DNA of 47,641 nucleotides from Gryganskiella cystojenkinii (Eukaryota > Mortierellomycota > Mortierellomycetes > Mortierellales > Mortierellaceae), in contig JAAAIG010000220.1 of NCBI GenBank assembly GCA_015852425.1, forward strand, positions 1 through 47,641, read 5' to 3'. The first letter of the stretch is position 1. Every line of letters starts with the position of its first letter. Position numbers and translations under genes: made by a program. The notes beneath the pieces were generated by a model, which saw nothing but the letters and a program-made list of their open reading frames with translations, made no database searches and was not told the origin of the DNA. Below, in pieces: positions 23,320 to 34,700 of this stretch.

Positions 23320-24445
23320 AAGGGATATTCATTATGATCTTTCTCGCATTGATCTTTTCTCCTCCGTCTCCACTCTTCAAATCTCGCCCAGCGCTGAAGA
23401 ACGAAGTTATTATTTTCGACCAGCATAACACAACAACAACCCTGTAAAAGTATCATCAGTTTATTAAAAATAAATATATCCATTTTCTTGCCTTGCCTTA
23501 TCCTATCGACATCTCATTACTTTTATTTTGGAGAAAACATAACAAAGACAGGAGTGGCTTGAAGCGCAGGAAACAGATGAGCAGATTTTGAGGGTGATGA
23601 CGAAATGACGGTTTGTTTTTATAGCTTCCCTCATGGACCTATGGACGAACCGCAGACAGACCACGGTGCACTCTCACAAACCCTCAGGAAAGGGAATGAT
23701 CACGGAAAGTGAGATATCAGGAGAAGGCTTCTTTTTTTTTTGCGCGATCGGGTCTTCAAATGCATTAGGGGGCTCCAAGAGAGGGGGGAAGAAGACCACA
23801 AACAAAGGGGGCGGATCATCGCCAGGCATGTTTGTCGGATCTTGTTTGGATCTCACGTCCCTTTTTTTTTTGTTCCTGAACTCTTTTTCTCTCTTTTTAT
23901 GTCTCTCTCTCTCTCTCTCCTTTCCCAATCATTTAAAGTCCGAAGAAAAAAGTGTTGCTCTTTTGGAGTCCTCTCGCGGAAGCACATGTTCATCATATCC
24001 GAAGGGCTCGGGAGAAAGTGAAGGGAAAAGGGGAGGCATTGACCATGGCTCACAGCCGTGGAACGTGCGAGAGGCTCCACATCGCTTGGACCAAGACGGT
24101 CGGGTTTCGGAGCTTCAAATTTTTTTCTTATGCCTTTCTCTTCACTCCCGAAATGCAGAGGCACATCCATTCAGGGTGAGGAGATATCGAAAGCAAGCCA
24201 AAGGATTGGAACTCGTGTTTCCTAGACAAGGCCTACACGCGTGAAGGGCTGACAGAGGCATATCAAAAGATTGCGCAAGTCGCGTCATACCAATGCGATT
24301 GCGAAGCCATGATACGAAGTAGGGGGATAGAGGAAGCAGCTCACTCTTTATTTTTATTTTTAGAAAAGCAAGTACATAGGTCTAAAACGTGTGGCGAGGA
24401 GCACTCGTAGAAACGAGGTTTGGAGAAGCTCTAATCTTTGTCTAC

Positions 24446-24454
24446 TATATAAAG
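24446..24454 (+). promoter_or_regulatory. Orphan TATA box
   Basis: TATATAAAG is followed by about 300 nt of pyrimidine-rich, leader-like sequence, the same layout seen before eEF3 and the membrane-protein gene. No established gene starts here. It could drive the small frame at 24774, an upstream eEF3 leader exon, or a noncoding RNA. Confidence 0.4.
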
Positions 24455-24773
24455 CCGTCCTAACTGCTTTGGAGGGGCCGTCTGAGGTTCTCTGAAGACA
24501 CACTTTGATTTTCCTTGCACTTCCACCTTTTCCCGTTCCTCGCTCATTTCACTCTCATCCTTTCACCAATCCATATTCCGCAACCAAAAATCACCATCGG
24601 TCGTCCAACACGACGTTCTCTTCGCCAAGGAAACAGCCACAGTCCCTCCTAACAATGCACACTGTAAACTCCTGAGCGTCCATGCCAATTTCTGATTCTT
24701 CGCTAGGAACGAAAAACTAAAGTTTCCTTTCTCTCAACACTCAGTCTCTCTCTTTTCTGCTCTTCGTTTAATC

Positions 24774-25079
24774 ATGTTTCCGTTTTGTTATCATTTTTTT
24801 TCTTATCATGGCTTTGCTCGAGATACGCCAGTCCTTTGTCCTCGACGGTTCGTCTTTGTTTGCCCCCCCTTTCCTCTCCTGAAAGTCAAAGAATTGAAAC
24901 AAAGTGAAGCTATGCAAGGGCGAAATTGGAGGTGGTTGAGATGCAATGTTATCTGGGAAACACAGTTATATTCCTTCTATTACGGTAAGAAAACCGTCAT
25001 GCTAGGAAGTGCTGCCACACTGCCCCCCTTTTCTTACGAAACTGGACTCTTTGGATTAGCTTTGATTGTACTGAGCTAA
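24774..25079 (+). CDS. Possible small protein, 101 residues, unknown
   Basis: I do not recognise this. An ATG follows a TCTCTCTTTTCTGC-type leader 320 bp downstream of a TATA box. The frame is open for 101 codons and starts MFPFCYHFFSYHGF. It is rich in aromatic residues and Cys but lacks a convincing signal peptide or domain. Two short upstream ATGs (24656 and about 24682) with early stops would hinder its translation. It is supported only by promoter context, so it may be chance. Confidence 0.18.
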   Translation: MFPFCYHFFSYHGFARDTPVLCPRRFVFVCPPFPLLKVKELKQSEAMQGRNWRWLRCNVIWETQLYSFYYGKKTVMLGSAATLPPFSYETGLFGLALIVLS

Positions 25080-25796
25080 GGTTTCGTTCCATGGGATATT
25101 CCATCATGATACAGAGAGGAATACCTGGTTGCGCGATAATCATAAAGCCCTCGGGAGCGTTGTCAATCAAAAAGAAAATAACTCATGGACAGGAACACAT
25201 GGAACCCAAAAAATAAAGTCTTCAGGGATCAGGAGAGGGATATTGCGTACAGATAAAAAAAAAAAGAGGAAATGCAAGAAAGGGAGCTGGGAAGGGAGAC
25301 GAGGGAGGCAGGGTTGCTTGCAGCTTTTTTTTTCATTCGTTCTATTCGGATTGTTTTGAACAACAAAAGAATGATAGCGATGACATGGGTCTGCCGCAGA
25401 AGGGCAAAGCATCCTTTTTCGTTTACTGTTGTTTTTGTGGCATCCACATTCATTCAGGACGTGCCATGATTGGTATCGCAGAAACATGTTCGAAAACGAG
25501 GGGAACAAAGGGGCGTCTTCTCGTCTTTATCTCAAGTCTATTCTCTATCTTGGCGGCACTAGCCACACTGTGCATCTTAACCGGAACAGACTGAGCTCAT
25601 AGTCATGTCATTATATTGAGTTGGACCTTTTATTATTTTTTTGAAACTACAAGCGATGAATAATCGAAAGACAAGTCGCACACTAGAGCAAAGAGCAGGA
25701 CGCAGCGGACATTGAACAGGCAGGGCTTTGAGGTGGTGGCCCATGCTTTATGATTCGGCTACTATTCATTGGCATGGACCTTGGACAAAAGGAAGA

Positions 25797-25804
25797 TATA
25801 AAAA
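25797..25804 (+). promoter_or_regulatory. TATA box of eEF3
   Basis: TATAAAAA lies 259 bp before the eEF3 ATG. It is followed by a CTT-repeat and CT-rich leader (about 25820-26040), as expected for a strongly transcribed fungal translation gene. Confidence 0.65.
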
Positions 25805-26062
25805 GACATTGTAGTTTCCGATCATTTTCTTCTTCTTCTTCCTTACCTTTTTCTTCACCCTACCTTTCCGCTGTCTCTTTGTACTCGACGCTGCCCTTGC
25901 TGACGAGCTCAAAGAACTCATTCCACTCATTTCAAAAAAATCCCCGTCTCATTTCACCCTTCCATTCGTCTCATTCCCTCTCTTACACACAAAAAAAACG
26001 CCACCTTTCCTTGGCGTTGATACCACTCTCCACTCTTCATAAAAATAAAACAAAAAGCAATA

Positions 26063-29000
26063 ATGGCCATGTCAACCACCACCACCTTTGGTGAAAACAT
26101 CAAGACCCTCAACGAGCTCGTCAGAGCCACCCAGGACCAAACCTCGACCGAGTCTCGAAGGACTTTTGCCTCAAAAGTGGCGAGTGAGGTTCAGACTCTT
26201 AGCCTCGTTACTGCCTTCAACGAAGCGCAGCTTATCAAGACCCTGATCACCCTCCTCGAGAACAAGAAGCAGGCTGCTTTCCGGGAAGCGGCTTATTTGA
26301 TCCTTGCCGCAGTCAGCAAGACGGTCGGCCAGGCCGGTGAACCGTACTTGATTCCCCTTGTGCCCAAGGTCCTGGATGGGTATGCTGACAAAGTCGTGTC
26401 TGTGCGTAATGCTGCGGACGAGGCTAGCAAGGCTATCATGGCTCTTCCTTCCCGTTATGCCGTCAAGCTCCTTCTTCCCGTTCTCTTTGATTCGATCGAG
26501 AACGGTCGTTGGCAGTCCCAGTGTGGAAGTCTCCAACTACTCACTGGTCTCTCCAAATCGTCGCCCAAGGTAACAATAATTGAAACATGAATGTCCTTCC
26601 GTTGCTCTCATTTCAATTTGAACAGGCGACAAGCGCATCGACCAAGCGTGTCTAACTCTCTTTCTTATTTCGTTTTTGCTCTCCTGCTCTTGCTCCACAA
26701 CAGCAAATTAGCAAGTGTCTCGATGTTATCGTTCCGGTCTTGAGTGCAAGCATGTGGTCCACTCGTCCAGAGGTAAGAAATACCTTTTCTCCTTGATCAT
26801 GTTCATCTGTATTTTTTTTCTATGGCATGTGGCGTATCTTTTATTATCATCAATGACGATGCACGGAGACGATGATAACTGACTGCATATTTGTTTTATT
26901 TTGTTGGGTGATAGGTCCGTGTCGAGGCTACAAAGACAACCACAGCCTGCTTTGATGTCGTTGGCAACCCCGATTTGATTTCATCCATCCCTTACTTGGT
27001 CGGCTGTATCAACCGTCCAGAGGAGACGGCCGAATGTATTCACCAGTTGGCGTCAACCACCTTTGTCACCACGGTCGAAGCTCCTACTCTGGCTATCATG
27101 AACCCCCTGTTGATTCGTGGTTTGGCAGAGAGAGCCCCTGCGATTCAACGTCAGACCGCCGTCATTATCGACAACATGTGTAAGCTTGTTGAGAACCCCG
27201 CCCACGCTCACCAGTTCTTGCCCAAGCTCTTACCCGGTTTGGATCGTATGATCGAAATCGGTGCCTCCCCCGAACTCCGTTCCGTGGCTGAACGTGCTCG
27301 CTCGACCTTGGTCCGCGTCGGTGGTGGTGAGAAGGCTCAAGAGGAAAGCACGCTAAACATTGCGTATGAAGTCCGACCCGCCGAGGTCTTGGAGACCCTG
27401 AACAAGGCCCTGGGTTCCGCCATCAAGAAGGACGAGTTTGTGCTCACGAGCTTAAGCTACAGCTCCACGCTTTGCTCAGAGTTGATCACCAGTCGCGACT
27501 TTGAGATCGATGCCTGGGAGGCATCCATTGTCCCTTACTTGACAATCTTTGTCCCCAAGGATGAGACTAAGCGCGTTGTCACCGCCGTTCACAAGTTCTA
27601 CGTCGACTTTGATGCCAAGAATACGAGCGCCAATGCTGCAGTGGCTGATGTTGAGGAGGGCGAGCTCCTCTGCGACTGTGAGTTCTCTCTTGCCTATGGT
27701 GGTATGATCCTGTTGAACAAGACCCGTCTCAACCTCCGTCGTGGTCAGCGCTACGGTCTTTGTGGGCCCAACGGTGTTGGTAAATCGACTCTTATGCGTG
27801 CCATTGCCGATGGCCAGCTTGAGGGATTCCCCCCAGCGGACGAGCTTCGTACAGTCTTTGTCGAGCATAACCTCCAGGCCGAAGATGCAGACCTCCCCGT
27901 CGTCGAGTTTATATTTGCGGACCCCAAGTTGGGCAGCATCCCCCATGAGGAAGTCATCGAGAAACTGTCCAGCGTCGGATTCACGGAGGCGATGCAACGT
28001 CAACCCGTCGGCTCCCTGTCAGGTGGATGGAAGATGAAGCTCGAGTTGGCCCGTGCCATGTTGATGAACGCCGATATCCTGTTGTTGGATGAGCCCACGA
28101 ATCACTTGGATGTCACAAACGTTGCCTGGTTGGAGAATTACCTGACTAGCCTCACGAATGTGACTTCGATGATTGTCTCGCACGACTCAAGCTTCCTCGA
28201 CACGGTCTGCACAGGCATCATTCACTATGAGAGCCGCAAGTTGAAGAAATACCGTGGCAACCTCTCCAAGTTTGTCGAGCAGTACCCCGATGCCAAGTCT
28301 TACTATGAACTCAAGTCTTCTCTGGTTACGTTCAGATTGCCTGAACCCGGTTTCTTGGACGGCGTCAAGTCCAAGGACAAGTCTTTGCTTCGTTTCGCCA
28401 ACATCTCATTCACCTACCCTGGCAACACTATCCCCACTATCAAGAATATGTCTGCCCAGGTCTCTCTTAACTCTCGTGTTGCTGTCATCGGTCCCAACGG
28501 TGCCGGAAAGTCAACTTTGATCAAGGTCCTGACAGGAGAGACGATCCCCCAGGTTGGTGAGGTTATCAAGCACCCGAACTTGCGTGTTGCCTATGTCGCT
28601 CAACATGCGTTCCATCACGTCGAACAACACTTGACGAAGACCCCCAACGAATACATCCGCTGGCGTTATCAGTATGGTGAAGATCGAGAACTCGCTAGCA
28701 AGGCCACTCGCAAGGTCACACCCGAGGAAGAGGCTCAGATGAAGAAGCTCATTCCTTGGGAGCTCAACGGCAAGATCGAGAAGTTGCAAATCGAAGATAT
28801 CTATGGTCGTCGCAAGGCAAAGCGCTCGTTCGAGTACGAGATCCAGTGGGTGGGTCGCACTTACGATGACAATGCCTGGATCTCGCGCGAGAAGCTTGAG
28901 GAGTGGGGCTTTGACAAGTTGGTCCAGGCCTTTGACGACAAAGAAGCTGCTCGTGCCGGTGCCTGGACACGTTCTTTGACAGCCGTTGAAGTTGAGAAGC

Positions 29001-29488
29001 ATCTCGGTGATTTGGGTCTTCCTGCCGAGTTTGCAACCCACAACCACATCAAGGGTCTTTCTGGCGGTCAAAAAGTCAAGGTCGTCCTCGCTGCGGCCAT
29101 GTGGCTCAACCCTCACATCTTGGTCCTGGATGAGCCTACCAACTATCTGGACCGCGACTCGCTCGGAGCTTTGACCGAAGCCTTGAAGGAGTTTGGTGGT
29201 GGAGTTGTAATCATTTCGCATCACCGCGATTTTACAGAGGCTATCTGTTCCGAGACTTGGTCGATCAACGCCGGTGAGCTCGCTGTTACGGGCAACAATT
29301 ACACGCAACGAGCCGAGAGCAAGATTGTGCTGAAGGAGGCTGCGACCAAGATTGACGCGTTCGGAAATATTGAGAAGGTCAAGTCGACGCGTAAGCTTTC
29401 CAGGAAGGAACTCAAGGATAAGCAAAAGCTTCGTGCCGCGGCCAAAGCCCGAGGCGAGGACGTGTCCGATAGCGAGGATGAGTTGTAA
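26063..29488 (+). CDS. TEF3: Translation elongation factor 3 (ABC-F ATPase)
   Basis: The fungal ribosome-bound ATPase that releases E-site tRNA and supports eEF1A during elongation; named YEF3 in baker's yeast. Exons 26063-26569, 26704-26772 and 26915-29488 join in phase to 1049 residues, the usual length. HEAT repeats fill residues 1 to about 320 (for example FREAAYLILAAVSKTVGQ). The first ABC domain has GPNGVGKST (about residue 480), SLSGGWKMKLELARAML and LLLDEPTNHLD. The second has GPNGAGKST (about 718), GLSGGQKVKVVLAAAMW and LVLDEPTNYLDRDS. A chromodomain-like insertion lies inside the second cassette (FEYEIQWVGRTYDDNAWI). The C-terminus is Lys-rich, then acidic (SDSEDEL). Both introns sit in the first fifth of the gene. 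Codon choice is the most biased of the window, fitting very high expression. Confidence 0.98.
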
Positions 29489-29540
29489 AAAAAAAAAATG
29501 GAGAAACGAGAAAAGCCCTTTGGCTTTTCATCGCGATCAC

Positions 29541-29564
29541 AAAAAAAAAAAAAAAAAAAAAAAA
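29541..29564 (+). repeat. A24 run in the eEF3 3' region
   Basis: An uninterrupted run of 24 A begins 53 nt after the eEF3 stop, and a shorter A-run follows the stop codon itself. It is genomic, so it may be the trace of an inserted poly(A) or simple slippage. Confidence 0.9.
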
Positions 29565-29752
29565 GAAAAAGTTCATGGCCTATTTCTTTTATTGCATCCT
29601 ACTCCACTCTTCCTGCATTTTCTTCTCATGTTTTATTAGCGCAACGACCTTTTGCTCATTTTCCCTGCACCTTTTATCGTTTTAGAACAACAAACCACCA
29701 AACGAGTTGTATGAATTCTTTTAGAGATATCGTTTGTAATCCTTTTGGACCC

Positions 29753-29758
29753 AATAAA
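29753..29758 (+). terminator. Likely eEF3 poly(A) signal
   Basis: AATAAA lies 265 bp downstream of the eEF3 stop, after a T-rich stretch. The position fits a 3' end signal; there is no transcript evidence. Confidence 0.4.
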
Positions 29759-31354
29759 TGCTCTTCCAAAAAACAAAAAAAAACACTACGGTCTTGCACT
29801 CCATTTCCGCCTTCGCTTCAAACGACGAAAAAAAAGAGGAAGCACATGCTTATGTTTTCTTCCGATCTCTCGATTTCGTTCTCGAAGGAGAAAGATGAAG
29901 TTGAAAACGTTTGAAAGGAGAGAAAAAATCGGCAGTTACACGAACTCAAAAAACGGGCGCAGCGTCCTCCACATTTCCTTCCTATTCTCCTTCCTACTGT
30001 TCTCATTTGTCACTTCTTCACGGTTGTTGTTGATTTGTCTACCAACCATGGTCGATCGATCGAAAATGGTTGCTCTTATATTTTCCTCGATCACTTTTTT
30101 CATTGTCTTTTCTCCTTGCCTTTAGTCTAGTTGGTTGGAGACAAGGCCCCACTCTCAAGTGTTTTTGTCCAGGTGATCCCCTTTTTTCATTTTCCTTTCT
30201 TCATTTCTTGCTTTTTTAATGTTCATAAAGTGTGTTTTTATGTCTATTGCCGTTGCACCGTTGTCAATCGCCCCACCTTGTGCCTTTTGTATTGGCGGTT
30301 TTTGAGTCTTTTTGTTAATAACAGAGGTGAAATCAAAGGAGAAGTCAGCGTACTTTACAGTGTTGGGGTTTTTTGGTTATTGTGGTGAGGGCAAAGACAA
30401 GGAACAGGCCCTTGAGCCGTCCTTTTGGTTGGACCAATGCTTTCTTTCATTCCTTGAATACGAATCTGATTGGCTCTCTCTTCGACCAATATCTACGCGT
30501 GCCTTCGTTGATTCGACGCAGCAAAGCACAAGGGCGTGAGTGCAAGTGCCGTACTTCCTCGGACATACCAATCACAAAAACACAAACATATTTCCTCCCT
30601 TGTCCCTCACCACTTTGTCGACAGAGCGATCGCGAGTCCCCTGGAGGAAAGAAGGAGAGAAACGTTTGACCTTCTTTGTTTTCTTTGAGGAAGAAGAACT
30701 TGGGGCGAATTGTATCCCAAAAGATGTCTCTTCTCAGTGTTCGAAACGGAAAGAAATTTATTTTACGCGAAGCATCGAATTTATGACGGCATGGGATGAA
30801 GTTTTTTTTTTCCGAAACTTTATGATGACAAGAGTACTGAATGTGCAGAAAACGTGGTGTGGGTAGGATATGAAGGTAAATGCTTGGTTCGTGTTGAGTG
30901 ACCAGACCTGGTCTCATTTTATTCTACTTTCTTGGCCAGCATGACTTTTTCACCGGGACCCTTTGATCGTTACACCTACCAGCAACAAAGACGAATCAAA
31001 AATGAGTTCTGGATACGCCATTAGAGAATAAAGGACCCGGGTCTGTGCGCCATTTCTGTATGGCACCCACACTCTCAATAATAATTGAATTAATATTTTC
31101 TGTTGATGTTGTGAACAATCATCTGTCAACAAAAGGATTGCATGATCATGTTTATTTTTTTTTGCAAAAAAAACGATGCAAAAACGGCCGGCAAATTTTA
31201 AACCGAGAAAAACGAAGGCCCAAGCATTTTCGCTCTGTTGCAATCGAATTGTTTTTCTTTTTCTTTCCGCCCGTTTTTGGCACACTTACCAGCCTGGGCT
31301 TCGCTGTTCGATGTCGATGATGTAGGATCTGGGAGAAGGAAAAAAATTCCTGAC

Positions 31355-31362
31355 TATAAAGA
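31355..31362 (+). promoter_or_regulatory. TATA box of the membrane-protein gene
   Basis: TATAAAGA lies 395 bp upstream of the ATG, followed by a long CT-rich leader up to 31740. Confidence 0.5.
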
Positions 31363-31749
31363 GAGGACGTGTCGAGTGTCAATCCCCTCCTTTTCCTCTC
31401 TTCTCTTTTCAACAGTCCTTGTCTTTCTGTTCAGTTTTTTTATATATCTTTCTCATTTCACTTCCCGTTATCTTCTTTCCTATTCCCCTGAGTCGTTTGG
31501 TTTATCAATCGCTCAAATCTCTCTTCACCCACATACACCTTTCGTCCTTAATCACGCTGCTCGACTTTTATATCTTGTATCTTTACTCATTCGCCACCCT
31601 CCTCCTTCACTTGTAAAATTTTCTGCTTCTCCTTTATCTTTCACTCACGATCCTGTTAACGATCCTTTTTTTGACAATTTTTTTTATCGCACTTTGTACA
31701 GCTGCTCCTCTCTGTCATCCACCCGTTTCCTTTATAACTCCTCCCGACC

Positions 31750-34700
31750 ATGACCCATCTCTCAGACTTGTCATATATTCAACGGGCTGTCAGCATGACC
31801 TGGTTCTATGGATGGTTCATCGTTTATGTCTACCGATGGGATAGATTCGAAGCCTTGAGACCCAGACGGCTAATGCGGATGGAACTTCGGAGCATGGTCA
31901 CGCTCTTAACGTTGATCGCACTTGCACTCGAACTTGCGTAAGTCTATAGGTTATCTCCCTTTTTCCGTTCCATTTATCCCGGTTATTATTCTTTGATCGT
32001 ATACTGACTGTATGGATTGCTGATGAACGGATGGCAAGAGCGGTGAGGGTGGAACAGAAGAGGGAAAGGATGCAGGTCGTTTTCTTGTTCCTCGGAGGGA
32101 TACATTTGGTTATGTAAAGGATTAAAACAACATCAACAACACAATCTCCAGTGGTCCGCCAAGCGAGCGGGGTACATGCAGACACGCGTGTTTTCTTTTG
32201 GTTTTGTGAACATTTCGAGGTGGTTTTACACTCCGGTTACATAACATCAAATACGATGTGTGGAACCATAAATCGATTATTGTAGATTTATTTGTGTTCG
32301 TGTACCCGAGTGAGAGAGCGAGAGAGGAGGTGAAGCAAGCCCCTTGCCTCTCCTGCGCCCTTTGGACAAGTCATGCGGTTTGGTTCTTCGTTTAATGTTT
32401 TACAATATCCCTACGCCATGGCCTTACCGACCTGCATCGATCATTTTATCTTGTGTTCACTCCCCCATCATTCCCTCCAGCATTCCTTTCCTCAGCGAAT
32501 ACTTCTTTGAGGAAGTCAACATTCCTTTGAACGCTCTTTCAACCCCCCACCATTCATAAATGCATTGTGCATGTGAAAAAGAAGACAAGGAACATGCAAA
32601 AAGCTTTTTCCACTGGTGGTATTAAGTGCGATGTACGGTACCCCTCCCCATTCCACTTTCCCATCGTATCGAGTGCGATGTACCCTCCTCAGTCCACTTT
32701 TCCCATCGAACACGCCATTTCTTCTCCACACTCCCCACAGCTCTCAAAGAACAAAAGTCAAAAAAAAAGTTAAATCGGAGAAAGAGAGCAACGCCTTCGC
32801 TGTCAAGCAATAACAGAAGCAATAAAAAACAATAATAATGAGAAGAAAACTTAATTATTCGCATTCCTTTTCTATATCTTTTCCCCTTCTCCCACAGATA
32901 CGATATCGGTAGTGCAAGGCTAAAATACCTCGAGGGTTTCTGGATCAACCCACGAACACACGAAGTCCAGTCCAAACCGGCACAGGTCTGGACCGAGAGT
33001 GACATGGTCCATGTCGAGCCTCTGTACTATACCTTGGCTTGCTCCATGTCCTTCCAAATCTCGGTCTTCTTTCTCCTACAGTCATTTTGGTCCTATATCT
33101 CCAAGTCTGTGACAAAATCTTCGTTCATGTCGAGCTTTGAGTTCAAGGTGAACATTGTGGCCTCTTGTGTGGCTGTGGTTCTGTTTCCAACGATCCAATA
33201 CCTGTTCCGAAATGACTTTGCATACCGCGAAGCTGTCCCTCAATTCACTTTTAGTCTGGTGATGTTTATCACTGGTGTTTTGGGCGTGAGGACCCATTTC
33301 CGTTTGTTGAGCTTGATGAGGACATCCCGCGATTACATGAACGAGACCACGATGAATGTTGTTCGTAAGCTCGAGTATTTTAAAGACATGGTAAAGTCGA
33401 CGCACGTTTCTTAGTTGTCACCCCATTTCTTAATGTTATTGTTTGAGAAGGGGGTATTCTGCAAGACGCCTTCGTGTTGCTTACCATTCATATTTTCCCG
33501 CCAATTTAGAATATGGTCCTGACGTTCAGCTTCTTTTTTGGTTCCTTGGCCATCGGCATTGTCTCCGCGGATGGTCTGTCCCGGACGCCCATCATCGCAG
33601 TAAACAAATTTGCATCAGATTTGCTCATCACGAACCTCAACTTTTTCGAGTTCATCATCTGGTAAGTTTCATTTGTTTACATGGCCTCAGAGGCTGTGCT
33701 TGTCTTTTTTGTTTTTTGACACCCTTCCCGCGAGTCTTTCCATTCCTTCAGCCCAATCCAGGGGAATCATGCAAAATAACAATAGTTCTTTTGTTCTTTT
33801 GGTCTTTTCCCGCCGTTTTTATTTATTTATTTATGTCCCCCTTTATTTTTTTTCTTTCATGGCGTAACAGGGTCACATTGACACTTATCTTTTACCCTCG
33901 TAAGACTGGTGTCGGCTCTGCGTTCGGATCCTCAAATCAATCTGTCTCGAAGAGCTATAATGCCAAGGACAGACAGATGCCTCGGTCCAATGAGGTCCAC
34001 CCCAAGGACGAGAACAACAACAAAGACAAGGCCACGACCAAGCATGTCCGCGGAGCCGACTTTAGCATCGTTGTTCCTGAAAAGACTGAGATCACACCAG
34101 CAGAAGAACAAGAGTTGGTCGTTATGCCCGTCCGATCTCCTAGTCAGGCGCGTACTGCTTCTGTCTCTGCTACCGGAATCCCCTTGAAGATCTCAATCGA
34201 AGCTCTTCGCTCTGGCGATAGGTCCAGTGCTCAAGTCGTTTCTCCTTTGTCTCCGACTTCTCAAAGCACTGTCACCTCCCCGACTTCCGCGACTTCTCAA
34301 GGCAAACCCGGAACCGAGACGCGAACGATCTACTACCTCGATAGTCTCGTCAAGGCCCAGCAGCAGCAGCAACCGCTCGATTGGACTGAAGCTCAGGCAG
34401 CCTACCCTACGAATCTGCTTCGCCCCAGCCGTACGTTTAGTCATAGCAGCTTCACCGGTGGTAGCAGTGCCGCAGCAGGCCCAGTCTTGGCGTCTAATAC
34501 TGTTGATCGTGAGCTGAGCCATGTCCGTTCTAGCAGTCAAGCCAATCTTCTCAATCACCACCAGCAACTACAGCAGTCACCCAACCGGACTGAAAGCAGT
34601 AGCAGCCTTGGTTTCCATCACCAGCGCCAGAGCCAGCAACAACAACAACCACAGCAGCAAAGTCTGCTCAGTCAGCAACCTCTACCGAACCGATCTGCAA

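Larger units (their letters stand above)
23320..26062. other. Intergenic 2.7 kb upstream of eEF3
   Basis: The first part is the 3' flank of the ketopantoate gene, with an AATAAA at 23469-23474. A (TC)n run is near 23902-23919. A strong TATA with a pyrimidine-rich leader starts at 24446 and leads to a small open frame at 24774 (both listed separately). The eEF3 core promoter occupies the last about 270 bp. Other open frames, for example 23633-24244 (+), look non-coding. Confidence 0.5.
29489..31749. other. Intergenic 2.3 kb between eEF3 and the membrane-protein gene
   Basis: T-rich eEF3 3' flank, then a stretch with three CCAAT boxes (30434-30438, reverse 30469-30473, 30486-30490) that could be a promoter with no identified gene. 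The last 400 bp are the membrane-protein promoter and CT-rich leader. The frame at 30540-30866 lacks an ATG. Nothing else is recognised. Confidence 0.5.

Noticed and set aside
23633..24244. 203-codon plus-strand frame downstream of the ketopantoate gene
   Set aside because: It runs through T-runs and a (TC)n microsatellite, giving Phe/Ser/Leu repeats, and has no recognisable domain or promoter.
28511..29425. 304-codon open frame on the minus strand inside eEF3
   Set aside because: Antisense shadow of a highly codon-biased exon. The plus strand is unambiguously eEF3.
30540..30866. 108-codon plus-strand frame
   Set aside because: It begins at GTG, not ATG, has no acceptor suited to supply a start, and shows no family character.
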